Notes: generated by a model from the sequence alone, not told the origin. Shown: positions 36,219 through 46,150, numbered from the stretch's first letter. The stretch is DNA of 64,000 nt from Thioalkalivibrio nitratireducens DSM 14787 (GCF_000321415.2 NC_019902.2:2170001-2234000); one strand, 5' to 3'. Made by a program: numbers and translations.

Positions 36219-37502
36219 TCAGACGGCCGCCACGAGCGCCTGTTCCAGGTCGGCCAAGATATCGTCGATATGCTCGATGCCGACCGACAGACGCACCATG
36301 TCTTCCCGTACCCCCGCCCGTTCCAGTTCCTGCACCGAGAGCTGCCGGTGCGTGGTCGTCGCCGGATGGCAGGCCAGGCTCTTGGCGTCGCCGATGTTCA
36401 CCAGCCGCGTCACCAGCTGCAGTGCATCGATGAACTTCGCTCCCGCCGCCCTACCCCCGTGTGGGCTGCGGATTCCGAAACTGAGAATGCCCGCGGCGCG
36501 GCCACCCAGGTAGCGTTGAACCAGCGGGTGGTCGGGATGGTCGGGCAGCCCTGCATAGGCCACCCAGCTCACCGCGGCATGTCGGTCGAGGAACTGGGCC
36601 ACTGCCAGCGCGTTCTCGCAGTGACGGTCCATTCGCAGCGCCAGCGTCTCGATTCCCTGCAGCACCTGGAAGCTGTTGAACGGCGAGATCGCGGCACCCA
36701 TGTTGCGCAGCGGCACCACCCGCGCGCGACCGATGTACGCCGCCGGACCGAACGCCTCGGTGTAGGTCACGCCGTGATACGAGGGATCCGGCTGGGTCAG
36801 CCCCGGGAAGCGCTCGGCGTGATCCGCCCAGGGGAAACGCCCCGAATCGACCAGCACTCCGCCGATGGTGGTGCCATGCCCGCCCATGTACTTGGTCAGC
36901 GAATGCACGACGATGTCGGCACCGTGCTCGAACGGCCGGCAGAGGTATGGCGACGGCACGGTGTTGTCGACGATCAGCGGGATCCCGTGCCCGTGCGCCA
37001 GGTCCGCGAGCGCCGCGAGGTCGGCCACGTTGCCGGCCGGGTTACCGATCGATTCGCAGAAGACCGCCCGCGTGTCCTGGTCGATCAGCCCGCGCATCGC
37101 GTCGATGTCGCCGGGAGGCGCGAAGCGGACCTCGATACCGTAGCGCGGCAGCGTGTGCGCGAACAGGTTGTAGGTACCACCGTACAGCGTGCTGGTCGTC
37201 ACCACGTTGTGACCAGCCTCGGCCAGGGTCATCAGCGAGGCGGTGATCGCGGCCATCCCCGACGCGAACGCGAGCGCCCCGACGCCGCCCTCCAGTGCCG
37301 CGACGCGCTGCTCGAGCACGTCGGTGGTCGGGTTCATGATCCGGGTGTAGATATTGCCGGGAACCTTCAGGTCGAACAGGTCGGCCCCGTGCTGGGTGTC
37401 GTCGAAGGCGTAGGAGGTCGTCTGGTAGATCGGCACGGCCACCGCCCGGGTGGTCGGGTCCGGCGCAAAGCCGGCGTGGATCGCCTGCGTCTCGAACTTC
37501 AT
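36219..37502 (-). CDS. O-acetylhomoserine (thiol)-lyase, MetY type
   Basis: A 427-residue PLP-dependent Cys/Met-metabolism enzyme, expected to make homocysteine from O-acetylhomoserine and sulfide. The length with its internal insertion is that of MetY rather than the shorter MetB/MetC. Visible are ETQAIHAGFAPDPTTRAVAV, YTRIMNPTTDVLEQRVAALE, the SGMAA loop, and VVHSLTKYMGGHGTTIGG with the PLP Lys. Direct use of sulfide would suit a sulfur-oxidiser. ATG codons at 37,502 and 37,508 compete; the first follows an AGAGAG box. Confidence 0.9.
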   Translation of the reverse strand: MKFETQAIHAGFAPDPTTRAVAVPIYQTTSYAFDDTQHGADLFDLKVPGNIYTRIMNPTTDVLEQRVAALEGGVGALAFASGMAAITASLMTLAEAGHNVVTTSTLYGGTYNLFAHTLPRYGIEVRFAPPGDIDAMRGLIDQDTRAVFCESIGNPAGNVADLAALADLAHGHGIPLIVDNTVPSPYLCRPFEHGADIVVHSLTKYMGGHGTTIGGVLVDSGRFPWADHAERFPGLTQPDPSYHGVTYTEAFGPAAYIGRARVVPLRNMGAAISPFNSFQVLQGIETLALRMDRHCENALAVAQFLDRHAAVSWVAYAGLPDHPDHPLVQRYLGGRAAGILSFGIRSPHGGRAAGAKFIDALQLVTRLVNIGDAKSLACHPATTTHRQLSVQELERAGVREDMVRLSVGIEHIDDILADLEQALVAAV

Positions 37503-37704
37503 CGGCATCTCTCTTCGTTGATGGGCGGCAAGCGGCAGGCCTCTCTGGGTTCGTCTGTTCGTGATGCGCCGTGCAGCCACGTGCGCGCCAAGGATACGAC
37601 AACCCGGCTGGAGCGAGACAGCGCGCCAGCCGGCGACGCGCGGCCACAAGACGTAGCCGGGCACGGCCCTAAGGAATTCATGGCCCAGGACCATCAATTA
37701 AGAT

Positions 37705-37720
37705 TATCCCCAAGGGGGTA
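37705..37720. promoter_or_regulatory. NarL-like 7-2-7 inverted site upstream of ccoN
   Basis: TATCCCC-AA-GGGGGTA fits the arrangement of NarL/FixJ-type sites (TACYYMT-N2-AKRRGTA), with 11 of 14 positions compatible. It lies about 105 bases upstream of the predicted transcription start and could hold an upstream activator. No matching regulator gene is in the window. Confidence 0.3.
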
Positions 37721-37777
37721 GAGACCACGAGACTGGCCGTTCGGTTCCCGGGAAGTCGGCTGAAGTGGACAAAAGTC

Positions 37778-37818
37778 TTGATCTGGATCAACCCAAACGG
37801 TGTTTCTTCGCCTACACT
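37778..37818 (+). promoter_or_regulatory. FNR-activated class II promoter of ccoNOQP
   Basis: TTGAT-CTGG-ATCAA at 37,778-37,791 is a perfect FNR box. A TACACT -10 hexamer at 37,813-37,818 puts transcription start near 37,825, so the box centres at about -41, the position of class II FNR activation. The box overlaps the -35 region, which has no sigma-70 match of its own. The leader to the ccoN ATG is about 60 bases. Confidence 0.85.
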
Positions 37819-37885
37819 TCGCAGAGCAGCGCGAGCGGGGTGGCGGCTCTGGTCGGGCTGGTTTTGTCACCGATGGGGGAAATCC

Positions 37886-39352
37886 ATGGAAACAACCGCA
37901 GATACTCAGAAAGCAGGTGCAGGTACCCACAAGGCGGAAGCGACACAGGAGACCTACAACTACAAGGTCGTCCGGCAGTTCACGATCATGACCATCGTCT
38001 GGGGCGTGGTCGGAATGCTGGTCGGCGTAATCATCGCGGCGCAGCTGGTCTGGCCGCAGCTCAACGTCCACGAATGGCTCAGCTTCGGGCGGTTGCGCCC
38101 GCTGCACACCAACGCGGTGATCTTCGCCTTCGGCGGTTCCGCACTGTTCGCCACGTCCTACTACATCGTGCAACGGACCTGCCAGACTCGGCTGTTCGGA
38201 GGGCCGCTGGTGGCCTTCACGTTCTGGGGCTGGCAGCTGGTCATCGTGCTGGCCGCCATTACGTTCCCGCTTGGGATAACGATGGGCAAGGAATACGCCG
38301 AGCTCGAGTGGCCGATCGCGATCCTGATCGCGGTGGTCTGGGTCGCCTACGCGATCGTGTTCTTCGGCACGATCGTCAAGCGCAAGGCCAAACACATCTA
38401 CGTCGCGAACTGGTTCTTCGGTGCCTACATCCTCACCATCGCGATGCTGCACATCGTCAACAACCTGGCGATCCCGGTCACGCTGTTCAAGTCCTACTCG
38501 CTGTACCCGGGCACGGTGGACGCGATGGTGCAGTGGTGGTATGGCCACAACGCGGTCGGCTTCTTCCTCACGGCGGCGTTCCTGGGGATGATGTACTACT
38601 TCGTTCCCAAACAGGCCGGGCGCCCGATCTTCTCCTACCGACTGTCGATCGTGCACTTCTGGGCGTTGATCTCGCTGTACATGTGGGCCGGCCCGCACCA
38701 CCTGCACTACACCGCGCTGCCCGACTGGGTGCAGTCGCTCGGGATGGTGTTCTCACTGATGCTGCTGGCACCGTCCTGGGGCGGAATGATCAACGGAATC
38801 ATGACCCTGTCCGGGGCCTGGCACAAACTGCGCACCGACCCGATCCTGCGCTTCCTGATCGTCGCACTCTCGTTCTACGGTCTGGCGACGTTCGAGGGCC
38901 CGATGATGTCGATCAAGACCGTGAACGCGCTGTCGCATTACACGGACTGGACGATCGGTCACGTGCACGGCGGAGCACTCGGCTGGGTCGCGATGATCTC
39001 GATCGGCTCGCTGTACGCGCTGATCCCGGTGCTGTTTGGCAAGGAGCGCATGTACTCGATCAAGGCGATCGAATGGCATTTCTGGCTCTCGACCATCGGC
39101 ACCGTGATGTACATCGTCTCGATGTGGATCTCCGGCGTGATGCAGGGCCTGATGTGGCGTGCGGTGAACCCCGACGGTACGCTGACGTACAACTTCGTCG
39201 AGACCCTGGTGCAGATGTACCCGTACTACTTCCTGCGTTTCCTGGGCGGCGCGATCTTCTTCGTCGGCATGTTCTTCATGATCTGGAACGTCTGGAAGAC
39301 CATCGCGGGAACCAAGCCGGTCGTGCACACCGTGCCGCAGACCGCACACTGA
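37886..39352 (+). CDS. ccoN: cbb3-type cytochrome c oxidase subunit I (CcoN)
   Basis: A 488-residue heme-copper oxidase core with about 12 membrane spans. It holds heme b, the b3-CuB site and proton uptake channels. Family features are [20 protein letters not shown] at the start, [20 protein letters not shown] (heme ligand region), [20 protein letters not shown], and [20 protein letters not shown]. The ATG follows a GGGGGAAA box. A frame starting at the FNR box is open in phase but lacks a plausible start. This high-affinity oxidase suits micro-oxic growth. Confidence 0.97.
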   Translation: METTADTQKAGAGTHKAEATQETYNYKVVRQFTIMTIVWGVVGMLVGVIIAAQLVWPQLNVHEWLSFGRLRPLHTNAVIFAFGGSALFATSYYIVQRTCQTRLFGGPLVAFTFWGWQLVIVLAAITFPLGITMGKEYAELEWPIAILIAVVWVAYAIVFFGTIVKRKAKHIYVANWFFGAYILTIAMLHIVNNLAIPVTLFKSYSLYPGTVDAMVQWWYGHNAVGFFLTAAFLGMMYYFVPKQAGRPIFSYRLSIVHFWALISLYMWAGPHHLHYTALPDWVQSLGMVFSLMLLAPSWGGMINGIMTLSGAWHKLRTDPILRFLIVALSFYGLATFEGPMMSIKTVNALSHYTDWTIGHVHGGALGWVAMISIGSLYALIPVLFGKERMYSIKAIEWHFWLSTIGTVMYIVSMWISGVMQGLMWRAVNPDGTLTYNFVETLVQMYPYYFLRFLGGAIFFVGMFFMIWNVWKTIAGTKPVVHTVPQTAH

Positions 39353-39371
39353 TCAGGGGGGGGAACACACC

Positions 39372-39980
39372 ATGAGTCATGAAGTAGTCGAAAAAAACAT
39401 CGGCCTGATGATCGTGCTGATCATCATCGTGATCAGCATCGCAGGCTTGGTCCAGATCGTGCCGCTGTTCTACCTGAACAGCACCACGCAGCCGATCGAG
39501 GGGATGGAGCCCCGGTCCGCGCTGGAACTGGAGGGACGCGACATCTACATCCGCGAGGGCTGCTACACCTGCCACTCTCAGATGATCCGTCCATTCCGCG
39601 CGGAGACCGAGCGCTACGGCCATTACTCGGTGGCCGGCGAGTTCGTCTGGGATCACAACTTCCAGTGGGGCTCCAAGCGCACCGGGCCGGACCTCGCTCG
39701 GGTCGGCGGTCGCTACAGCGACGAATGGCACCGCCTGCACCTGATCGACCCGCGCGCGGTGGTGCCGGAATCGAACATGCCGGCCTACGCCTTCCTCGAA
39801 GACCGCGAGATCAACGCGGACATCACCCCGCGCAAGCTGCGCGCGCTGCAGCGTCTCGGTGTCCCCTACACCGACGAGCAGATCGCCGCGGCCGCCGACG
39901 AGGTGCGCGGCAAGACCGAAATGGATGCGATGATCGCGTACCTGCAGGGCCTGGGTACCGTCCTCGCGCACTGGAGATGA
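39372..39980 (+). CDS. ccoO: cbb3 oxidase subunit II, mono-heme cytochrome c (CcoO)
   Basis: A 202-residue membrane-anchored cytochrome c. One N-terminal span ([20 protein letters not shown]) is followed by the heme motif [13 protein letters not shown] (first Cys near residue 64) and the Met-bearing NMPAYAFL axial region. It passes electrons to the CcoN heme b. It begins 19 bases after ccoN, with a weak GGGG box. Confidence 0.96.
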   Translation: MSHEVVEKNIGLMIVLIIIVISIAGLVQIVPLFYLNSTTQPIEGMEPRSALELEGRDIYIREGCYTCHSQMIRPFRAETERYGHYSVAGEFVWDHNFQWGSKRTGPDLARVGGRYSDEWHRLHLIDPRAVVPESNMPAYAFLEDREINADITPRKLRALQRLGVPYTDEQIAAAADEVRGKTEMDAMIAYLQGLGTVLAHWR

Positions 39981-39983
39981 TGG

Positions 39984-40166
39984 ATGAGCTTCGGCGTGAT
40001 CCACGGCCTGATGACGGTCCTGCTGATCATCCTCTTCGTGGGGATCGTCTGGTGGGCCTTCAGCAGGCGGAACAAAGAGCGTTTCGAAGAAGCCGCCAAT
40101 CTCCCCTTTGCCGATGACGAACACCACCCGGCCCCGAAGCGGTCGCACGAAGGAGATAAGAAATGA
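39984..40166 (+). CDS. ccoQ: cbb3 oxidase small subunit CcoQ
   Basis: A 60-residue single-span membrane protein (MTVLLIILFVGIVWWAFSRR) with a short charged cytoplasmic tail, the size and position expected for CcoQ, which stabilises the oxidase. It begins 3 bases after ccoO and overlaps the ccoP ATG by four bases, so its translation is coupled. Confidence 0.93.
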   Translation: MSFGVIHGLMTVLLIILFVGIVWWAFSRRNKERFEEAANLPFADDEHHPAPKRSHEGDKK

Positions 40167-41116
40167 ACGAGCACGACATGACAACGTTCTGGCACTGGTG
40201 GGTCGTTGGGCTCACCGTCGCCAACATCCTGGGAATGGTCTGGCTGATCCTCTGGACGTCCAAAAAGCGCCCAGGCGAGGTCGCGCAGGGCGAGGAAATG
40301 GGCCATACCTGGGACGGCCTGTCCGAGTACAACAACCCGCTGCCCCGTTGGTGGCTGTGGATGTTCTGGATCACCATCGTGTTCTCGGTGATCTACCTGA
40401 TCCTGTACCCGGGCCTCGGCCGTTTCGCCGGGCTGCTGGGCTGGCACTCGGGCAACATGCTGAACGTCGAGGACAGCCAGTATCACCGCGAGATGCAGCG
40501 TGCCGAGGAACGCTACCAGCCGATCTTCGCCGCGATGGCCGAACGCGGCATCCCGGCGCTGGCCCGCGATTTCGATAGCCTGACGACCGGTCGGCGGCTC
40601 TACCTGAACTACTGCGCGATCTGCCACGGCGCCGATGCGCGCGGGGCCCGCGGTTTCCCGGACCTCGCCAACGGCGTCTGGCAGTGGGGCGGCAGCCCGG
40701 ACGAGATCAAGAAGACCATCCTGCACGGCATCCACTACGATGGCGATCCGAACACCCGCCGCGGGGAAATGCCGGCGCACGGGGCGTTCATGGATTCGGA
40801 AGCCATCGAGCAGACGGCCCATTACGTACTGCAACTGTCCGGCCGTCCCGATGCCGACGCCAGCCTCGCCAGCGCGGGTGAAGCGCACTACAACACCTAC
40901 TGCATGGCCTGCCACGGCGCAGACGGCACCGGCATGACCGCGCTGGGTGCGCCGGACCTCACGCAGGACACCTGGACCTTCGGCGGCTCGCTGGAGGACA
41001 TCAAGACCAGCATCGCCGCAGGCCGCAAGGGCGAAATGCCCGGCTTCCTGGATCTGCTGGGCGAGGATCGGGTGCACGTGCTCTCCGCCTACGTGTACAG
41101 TCTCGACCGTAACTGA
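40163..41116 (+). CDS. ccoP: cbb3 oxidase subunit III, di-heme cytochrome c (CcoP)
   Basis: A 317-residue membrane-bound di-heme cytochrome c. It has two N-terminal spans, then heme motifs CAICH (near residue 151) and CMACH (near 247). The duplicated domains each end in an axial Met segment (GEMPAHG, GEMPGF). It takes electrons from soluble cytochrome c and feeds CcoO. It is the last structural gene, followed by a strong terminator. Confidence 0.96.
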   Translation: MNEHDMTTFWHWWVVGLTVANILGMVWLILWTSKKRPGEVAQGEEMGHTWDGLSEYNNPLPRWWLWMFWITIVFSVIYLILYPGLGRFAGLLGWHSGNMLNVEDSQYHREMQRAEERYQPIFAAMAERGIPALARDFDSLTTGRRLYLNYCAICHGADARGARGFPDLANGVWQWGGSPDEIKKTILHGIHYDGDPNTRRGEMPAHGAFMDSEAIEQTAHYVLQLSGRPDADASLASAGEAHYNTYCMACHGADGTGMTALGAPDLTQDTWTFGGSLEDIKTSIAAGRKGEMPGFLDLLGEDRVHVLSAYVYSLDRN

Positions 41117-41134
41117 CGGTCGTCCTCGAGCCAC

Positions 41135-41173
41135 GGGCGGGCTACAATGCGCTTGTAGCCCGCCCTGTTTTTT
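41135..41173 (+). terminator. Rho-independent terminator after ccoP
   Basis: A perfect 13-bp stem (GGGCGGGCTACAA paired with its complement) with a five-base loop is followed by TTTTTT at 41,168-41,173. It ends the ccoNOQP transcript before ccoG, so ccoG-ccoH need a promoter of their own or read-through. Confidence 0.93.
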
Positions 41174-41224
41174 CAGAGTCCCGGAATACCCGTTCCTGAA
41201 ATCCCACTGGACACGAAAGCCGCC

Positions 41225-42649
41225 ATGTCTGAGAACGACACACGTAGCAAACGCAAGGGCTCCGCCACGCCCGCAGAGGGACTGGAAGGCGAACTCTACG
41301 CGAAGCACCAGAAGATCTATCCGCGCCAGGTCCACGGCCTGTTTGCGCGGCTTCGTGTCACCGCGCTGCTCGTGCTGCTCGGTATCTACTACGGGTTGCC
41401 CTGGGTCCAGTGGGACGGCCGGCAGGCGGTCCTGTTCGACCTGCCCGAGCGCAAGTTTCACGTGTTCGGGCTTACGTTCTGGCCACAGGACTTTTTCCTA
41501 CTGGCCGTACTGCTGGTGATCGCTGCGCTGTCGTTGTTCTTCTTCACCGCACTCGCCGGGCGCCTCTGGTGCGGCTACGCGTGCCCGCAGACGGTCTGGA
41601 CCGAAGCCTTCCTGCGCATGGAACGCTGGTTCGAGGGCGACCGAGCGAAGCAGATGAAGCTGGACAAGGCGCCGTGGACCCGCGACAAGATCCTGCGCAA
41701 GACTGGCAAGCACACGGCCTGGGCCGCGTTCGCGCTGTTCACCGGCCTGACCTTCGTCGGCTATTTCGTACCGATCGCCGACCTGATCCCGCGTTTCTTC
41801 ACCCTGAACACTGGCGCCTGGGAGACCTTCTGGATCCTGTTTTACGGTTTCGCGACCTGGGGCAACGCGGGTTTCATGCGCGAGCAGGTCTGCATCTACA
41901 TGTGCCCCTACGCACGTTTCCAGAGCGCGATGTTCGACAAGGATACGTTGATCATCTCCTACGACGAGGAACGTGGCGAACCACGCGGACCACGCAAGAA
42001 GGGGGTGGATCACAAGGCGAAGGGACTGGGCGATTGCATCGAATGCACGCTTTGCGTGCAGGTCTGCCCGACCGGAATCGATATCCGTGACGGGCTGCAG
42101 TACCAGTGCATCGGCTGCTCGGCCTGCGTCGACGTCTGTGACGAGGTGATGGAGAAAATGAACTACCCGAAGGGGCTGATCCGCTACACCACCGAGAACG
42201 CGATGGCAGGCACACCCGCGAAGATTCTGCGCCCGCGCGTGATCCTCTATGGGATGCTGCTGCTGGTGCTGCTAGCCGGCTTCGTGTACGGAGTGGGGGC
42301 ACGCAATCCGGTCGGTATCGATGTGATCCGCGACCGGAACGTGCTATACAGGGATTTGCCGGACGGCCAGGTCGAGAACGTCTACACCCTGAAGCTGACC
42401 AACCGCAGCAACGAGACACGCCATTACGTGATCGACGTCTCGGGCGTCGAGGGCGCCGAACTCGCCTGGGAAGAAGGCAGTTTCGTGGAGGTGCCCCCGG
42501 GACGGGTGATCGAGTTCCCGGCGAGCGTACGGGTCGATCCTGCGGCGCTGGACCGCGCCAGTTCGGAGCTGATGTTCCACGCGCAGGTCGTCGATCGACC
42601 CGAGTTGAGCAACGAGCGATCGAGCCGGTTTGTCGGCCCGATTCGCTGA
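41225..42649 (+). CDS. ccoG: CcoG/FixG-type membrane ferredoxin
   Basis: A 474-residue membrane protein of the CcoG/RdxA/FixG family, a cupric reductase needed for copper supply to cbb3 oxidase. It has five or so spans with the CGYACPQTVWTEAFL motif. Two 4Fe-4S clusters follow (CIECTLCVQVCPTGID and CIGCSACVDVCDEVM), and then a C-terminal Ig-like periplasmic domain. It is followed by ccoH at a short gap, as in the usual ccoGHIS order. No ccoI or ccoS is found in the window. Confidence 0.95.
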   Translation: MSENDTRSKRKGSATPAEGLEGELYAKHQKIYPRQVHGLFARLRVTALLVLLGIYYGLPWVQWDGRQAVLFDLPERKFHVFGLTFWPQDFFLLAVLLVIAALSLFFFTALAGRLWCGYACPQTVWTEAFLRMERWFEGDRAKQMKLDKAPWTRDKILRKTGKHTAWAAFALFTGLTFVGYFVPIADLIPRFFTLNTGAWETFWILFYGFATWGNAGFMREQVCIYMCPYARFQSAMFDKDTLIISYDEERGEPRGPRKKGVDHKAKGLGDCIECTLCVQVCPTGIDIRDGLQYQCIGCSACVDVCDEVMEKMNYPKGLIRYTTENAMAGTPAKILRPRVILYGMLLLVLLAGFVYGVGARNPVGIDVIRDRNVLYRDLPDGQVENVYTLKLTNRSNETRHYVIDVSGVEGAELAWEEGSFVEVPPGRVIEFPASVRVDPAALDRASSELMFHAQVVDRPELSNERSSRFVGPIR

Positions 42650-42667
42650 CGGAACAGGAAGAGAAGC

Positions 42668-43174
42668 ATGCGTTATCCTCGCGAAGACAGCGACCCCTGG
42701 TACAAGCATTTCTGGCTCTGGTTCGTGATCACGCCACCGTTTGTCGGCATCCTGCTGGGCGGCCTGCTGGTGACCGCGGCCACTTACGACCCGGACGGAC
42801 TGGTCGTCGATGACTATTACCAGGAAGGACGCGGAATCAACCACTCCATCGAGCGGGCCGAATTCGCGCGTAGCCTCGGGCTCTCGGCCGCGGTCCTGAT
42901 CGAGGGCGAGCGCGTGTGGCTGCACCTGAACAGCAATGTGACGATCCCGAGCGACGGCCTGGAACTGACATTCGTTCACCCGACCCGCAACCACTTCGAC
43001 CGGACGCTCGTACTCGGCTACGATGCGGGGCGCGGCCTGCATTACGCCGATGTCAACCCACTGCCGGAAGCCCGCTGGCACCTCCAACTGGAGCCCGAGA
43101 ATGGCGCCTGGCGACTGCGCGGCCGACTCGATGCGCTCGATGCTCACGAGGTCGTGCTGCAACCCAGCACCTGA
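42668..43174 (+). CDS. ccoH: CcoH/FixH-like cbb3 assembly protein
   Basis: A 168-residue protein with one N-terminal span (FWLWFVITPPFVGILLGGLL) and a periplasmic beta domain. This matches FixH/CcoH assembly factors. It begins 18 bases after ccoG. The TYDPDGLVVDDYYQEGRGIN segment is a hallmark of the family. Confidence 0.92.
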   Translation: MRYPREDSDPWYKHFWLWFVITPPFVGILLGGLLVTAATYDPDGLVVDDYYQEGRGINHSIERAEFARSLGLSAAVLIEGERVWLHLNSNVTIPSDGLELTFVHPTRNHFDRTLVLGYDAGRGLHYADVNPLPEARWHLQLEPENGAWRLRGRLDALDAHEVVLQPST

Positions 43175-43292
43175 GAGAGACCGCCGCAGCCCACCGTACC
43201 CCGTGGGCATCGGGCTGCGTTGGCCCTGCGGCGCGGCCGTGCCGGCGGGGATCGGGTGACAGCCAGGCCCACGAACAGCCCGGATCCTGAAC

Positions 43293-44675
43293 ATGCAAGC
43301 GAACCCGATTTTCAACGCCGACTTGATCCGCCGTTACGACAAGGCGGGACCACGGTACACCTCCTATCCAACCGCGGTGCAGTTCAACGATGGCTTCGAC
43401 GAGACCCAGTTCCGCCGACAGGCCGAGGTCAGCAACGCCCGCGGCGGTCCGCTGTCGCTGTATTTCCACATCCCGTTCTGCGACACCGTCTGCTATTACT
43501 GCGCCTGCAACAAGGTGGTCACCAAGATCCGGGCAAAGGCCGTCCCCTATCTGGACGACCTCTATCGGGAAATGGCATTGCAGGCGGCCCTGTTCGAACC
43601 GGGCCGGCACGTGGAACAACTGCACTGGGGCGGCGGCACGCCCACCTTCCTGAGCCTCGACCAGATGCGCGAACTGATGGCCCGAACCGGGCAACATTTC
43701 GCGCTGAAAACCGACGACACCGGCGAATATTCGATCGAGATCGACCCGCGCGAGGCCGACGCCGGCACGGTCGCGGTGCTGCGGGAACTGGGTTTCAACC
43801 GGATGAGCCTCGGCGTACAGGATTTCGATCCGACCGTACAGCAGGCCGTCAACCGCATTCAGTCCGAGGGACAGACACTCGCGGTGCTGCAGGCGGCCCG
43901 GGCCGAGGGCTTCCATGGCATCAGCGTCGACCTGATCTACGGCCTGCCGTTCCAGACCGTCGACAGTTTCCTGCGCACGCTGGACCGGGTGATCGACGCA
44001 GGACCGGACCGGCTGTCGGTGTTCAACTACGCTCACCTGCCGACCCGGTTCATGCCGCAGCGACGGATCAATGCAGTTGACCTCCCTGCCCCTGCGGTGA
44101 AACTCTCGATCCTCGAGGCCAGCATCGAACGGCTGACCTCGGCGGGCTACGTGCTGATCGGCATGGACCATTTCGCGAAGCCGGAAGACCCTCTGGCAGT
44201 GGCGCAGCGCGAGGGCAGCCTGTACCGGAACTTCCAGGGCTATGCAACGCACGCCGAATGCGACCTGGTGGCAATGGGCGTGTCCGCGATCAGCCAGGTC
44301 GGCGACAGCTTCAGCCAGAACGTGAAGGATCTCGAGACCTACCGCGCGATGCTGGCCGAGAGCCGCCTGCCGATCGAGCGCGGCCTGGTGGTCAACGACG
44401 ACGACAAGCTTCGCCGGGCGGTGATCACGGAGTTGATCTGCCACTTCGAACTCGACGGCGACGCGATCGGCGAACGCTTCGGCATCGACTTCGGCGACTA
44501 CTTCAGTGGCGAACTCGAACACCTCGAACCCTTCGTCGACGACGGCCTGGTAAACGTCGACGGCAACCGCATCCAGGTACTGCCGGTCGGCCGCCTGATG
44601 ATCCGCAACATCTGCATGACCTTCGACCGTTATCTCGACACCGCGGGGGAACGGCGCTTCTCGCGGACGCTCTAG
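43293..44675 (+). CDS. hemN: Oxygen-independent coproporphyrinogen III oxidase (HemN)
   Basis: A 460-residue radical-SAM enzyme that oxidatively decarboxylates coproporphyrinogen III in heme synthesis without oxygen. The radical-SAM motif is FCDTVCYYCACNKVV (CxxxCxxC). The N-terminal RRYDKAGPRYTSYPTAVQFN and the VDLIYGLPFQTVDSFLRTLD block are typical of HemN rather than the HemW look-alikes. Placement after the cbb3 genes is common in gammaproteobacteria and suits FNR-linked low-oxygen growth. No FNR box was seen in its 118-base leader. Confidence 0.96.
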   Translation: MQANPIFNADLIRRYDKAGPRYTSYPTAVQFNDGFDETQFRRQAEVSNARGGPLSLYFHIPFCDTVCYYCACNKVVTKIRAKAVPYLDDLYREMALQAALFEPGRHVEQLHWGGGTPTFLSLDQMRELMARTGQHFALKTDDTGEYSIEIDPREADAGTVAVLRELGFNRMSLGVQDFDPTVQQAVNRIQSEGQTLAVLQAARAEGFHGISVDLIYGLPFQTVDSFLRTLDRVIDAGPDRLSVFNYAHLPTRFMPQRRINAVDLPAPAVKLSILEASIERLTSAGYVLIGMDHFAKPEDPLAVAQREGSLYRNFQGYATHAECDLVAMGVSAISQVGDSFSQNVKDLETYRAMLAESRLPIERGLVVNDDDKLRRAVITELICHFELDGDAIGERFGIDFGDYFSGELEHLEPFVDDGLVNVDGNRIQVLPVGRLMIRNICMTFDRYLDTAGERRFSRTL

Positions 44676-44767
44676 TCCCCGGCACTGGTGTAACGATTCC
44701 CAACGCCCGGGAGACAACCACCACAAGCGACCGCCACCCCCCCGGTCGCGGCCCGGAAGCACCGTCG

Positions 44768-46150
44768 CTACGGAGCGCGGGGGCGCTCCGGGACAAGATC
44801 GACGCTCACGCCTTCCGGGAGCTCATCGACGCTGCCGTCTGCCCCACGGTCGCGCCGCAATGCTTCCGCCAGCGCAGCCCGGGCCGCGGCTTCTCCGTGC
44901 ATCAGCCAGACCTGTTTCGGCACGGACGGAGCGGCCGCGAGCCATTGCCGCAACTCGTCGCGGTCGGCGTGGGCGCTGAGCCCTTCCAGCACCTCGACCT
45001 GGGCCCGCACCCGCATATGCCGGCCGTGCATTTTCAGTTCGCGTTCCCCGTCGAGCAGCGCACGGCCCCGCGTTCCCGGTGCCTGGTAGCCGGTCAGCAG
45101 CACGTGGTTTTCCGGTTCGCCACCGTGCGCCAACAGGTGCCCGAGGATGCGGCCCCCGGTCAGCATGCCGCTGCCGGCGATGATCATGATCGGTCCCTCG
45201 CGCTTGTCCAGGCGCCGTGCGCGCTGCGCGTGCTCGACGATGCGCACCCGCCCGAACGCGGCGTCCAGATCAGCCGATGTCAGCCGGTGCTCGTCCGGGT
45301 AGTTCCGGTAGAGTTCGGAAACCTCGGCAGCCATCGGGCTGCTGAGATAGATCGGCAGCTCCAGTTCGGGCCGACGCCGCAGCAGGCGATCCATCAGCAC
45401 GATCAGCGTCTGCGCGCGACCGAGCGCGAACGAGGGAACGAGCAGCACCGAGCCGCGTTCGAGCACCCGCTCGAGCAGCTCCGCGAGGCTGTCCAGCGGA
45501 TCGGCTGCAGGATGCCGGCGATCGCCATAGGTGGATTCCATCACCACCGCGTCCACGGCCGTGGGTGGCCGCGGCGGATACATCACCGGATCCTCCGGGC
45601 GGCCGATGTCACCGGAAAACCAGACCCGCTGTCGTCCATCGTCTACCTCGACACCCGCGGCACCGAGGATGTGGCCGGCATAGTGGAACGTTGCCTGCAC
45701 GGACCCGATGCGCATAGCCCGGCCGTACGTCACGCTCCGGAACTGGTGCAGCGCCCGTTCCACGTCGGCGGTGTCGTACAGCGGCAACGCAGGCCGGTGG
45801 CGGGACCACCCGTCGCGGTTCGCCGCGTCGGCGTCCTCCTCCTGCAAGCGCGCGGAATCCATCAGGATCACGCGCGCGACCTCGCGTCCAGGCCGGGTGG
45901 TGTATACCGGCCCCCGGAACCCGGCCCGCACCAGGCGCGGAAGATAGCCACAGTGGTCCAGATGGCCGTGCGTCAGCAGCACCGCGTCGATCTTGCGCGG
46001 GTCGAATGGCGGCGGTTCCCAGTTGCGCAGCCGGCCGGCCTTCTCACCCTGGAACATCCCGCAGTCGACCAGCAGGCACTGCCCACCAGCCTCGAGCAGG
46101 TGCTTGGAGCCGGTGACGCCCGCCGCACCCCCGAAACTCGCGACCTTCAC
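44768..46150 (-). CDS. Beta-CASP metallo-beta-lactamase hydrolase (RNase/exonuclease-like)
   Basis: A 460-residue MBL-fold hydrolase with a beta-CASP domain, the architecture of RNA-processing nucleases (CPSF73/RNase J relatives). The zinc motif is LTHGHLDHCGYLPRLV. Further ligands lie in GHILGAAGVE and GDIGR, and the beta-CASP part shows VVMESTYGDRRHPA, PSFALGRAQTLI and a C-terminal EGLSAHADRDELRQWL. Substrate is not determinable here. The GTG start overlaps the stop of the ATP-cone protein (GTGA), so the pair is translationally coupled and likely functionally linked. Confidence 0.9.
   Translation of the reverse strand: MKVASFGGAAGVTGSKHLLEAGGQCLLVDCGMFQGEKAGRLRNWEPPPFDPRKIDAVLLTHGHLDHCGYLPRLVRAGFRGPVYTTRPGREVARVILMDSARLQEEDADAANRDGWSRHRPALPLYDTADVERALHQFRSVTYGRAMRIGSVQATFHYAGHILGAAGVEVDDGRQRVWFSGDIGRPEDPVMYPPRPPTAVDAVVMESTYGDRRHPAADPLDSLAELLERVLERGSVLLVPSFALGRAQTLIVLMDRLLRRRPELELPIYLSSPMAAEVSELYRNYPDEHRLTSADLDAAFGRVRIVEHAQRARRLDKREGPIMIIAGSGMLTGGRILGHLLAHGGEPENHVLLTGYQAPGTRGRALLDGERELKMHGRHMRVRAQVEVLEGLSAHADRDELRQWLAAAPSVPKQVWLMHGEAAARAALAEALRRDRGADGSVDELPEGVSVDLVPERPRAP

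Larger units (their letters stand above)
37503..37885. other. Divergent intergenic region holding the ccoN promoter
   Basis: 383 bases between metY-like and ccoN. The right half holds an AT-richer patch, an inverted TATCCCC-AA-GGGGGTA site, a perfect FNR box and a -10 box. The left half (37,503-37,690) shows nothing clear and should contain the metY-like promoter. Confidence 0.7.
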
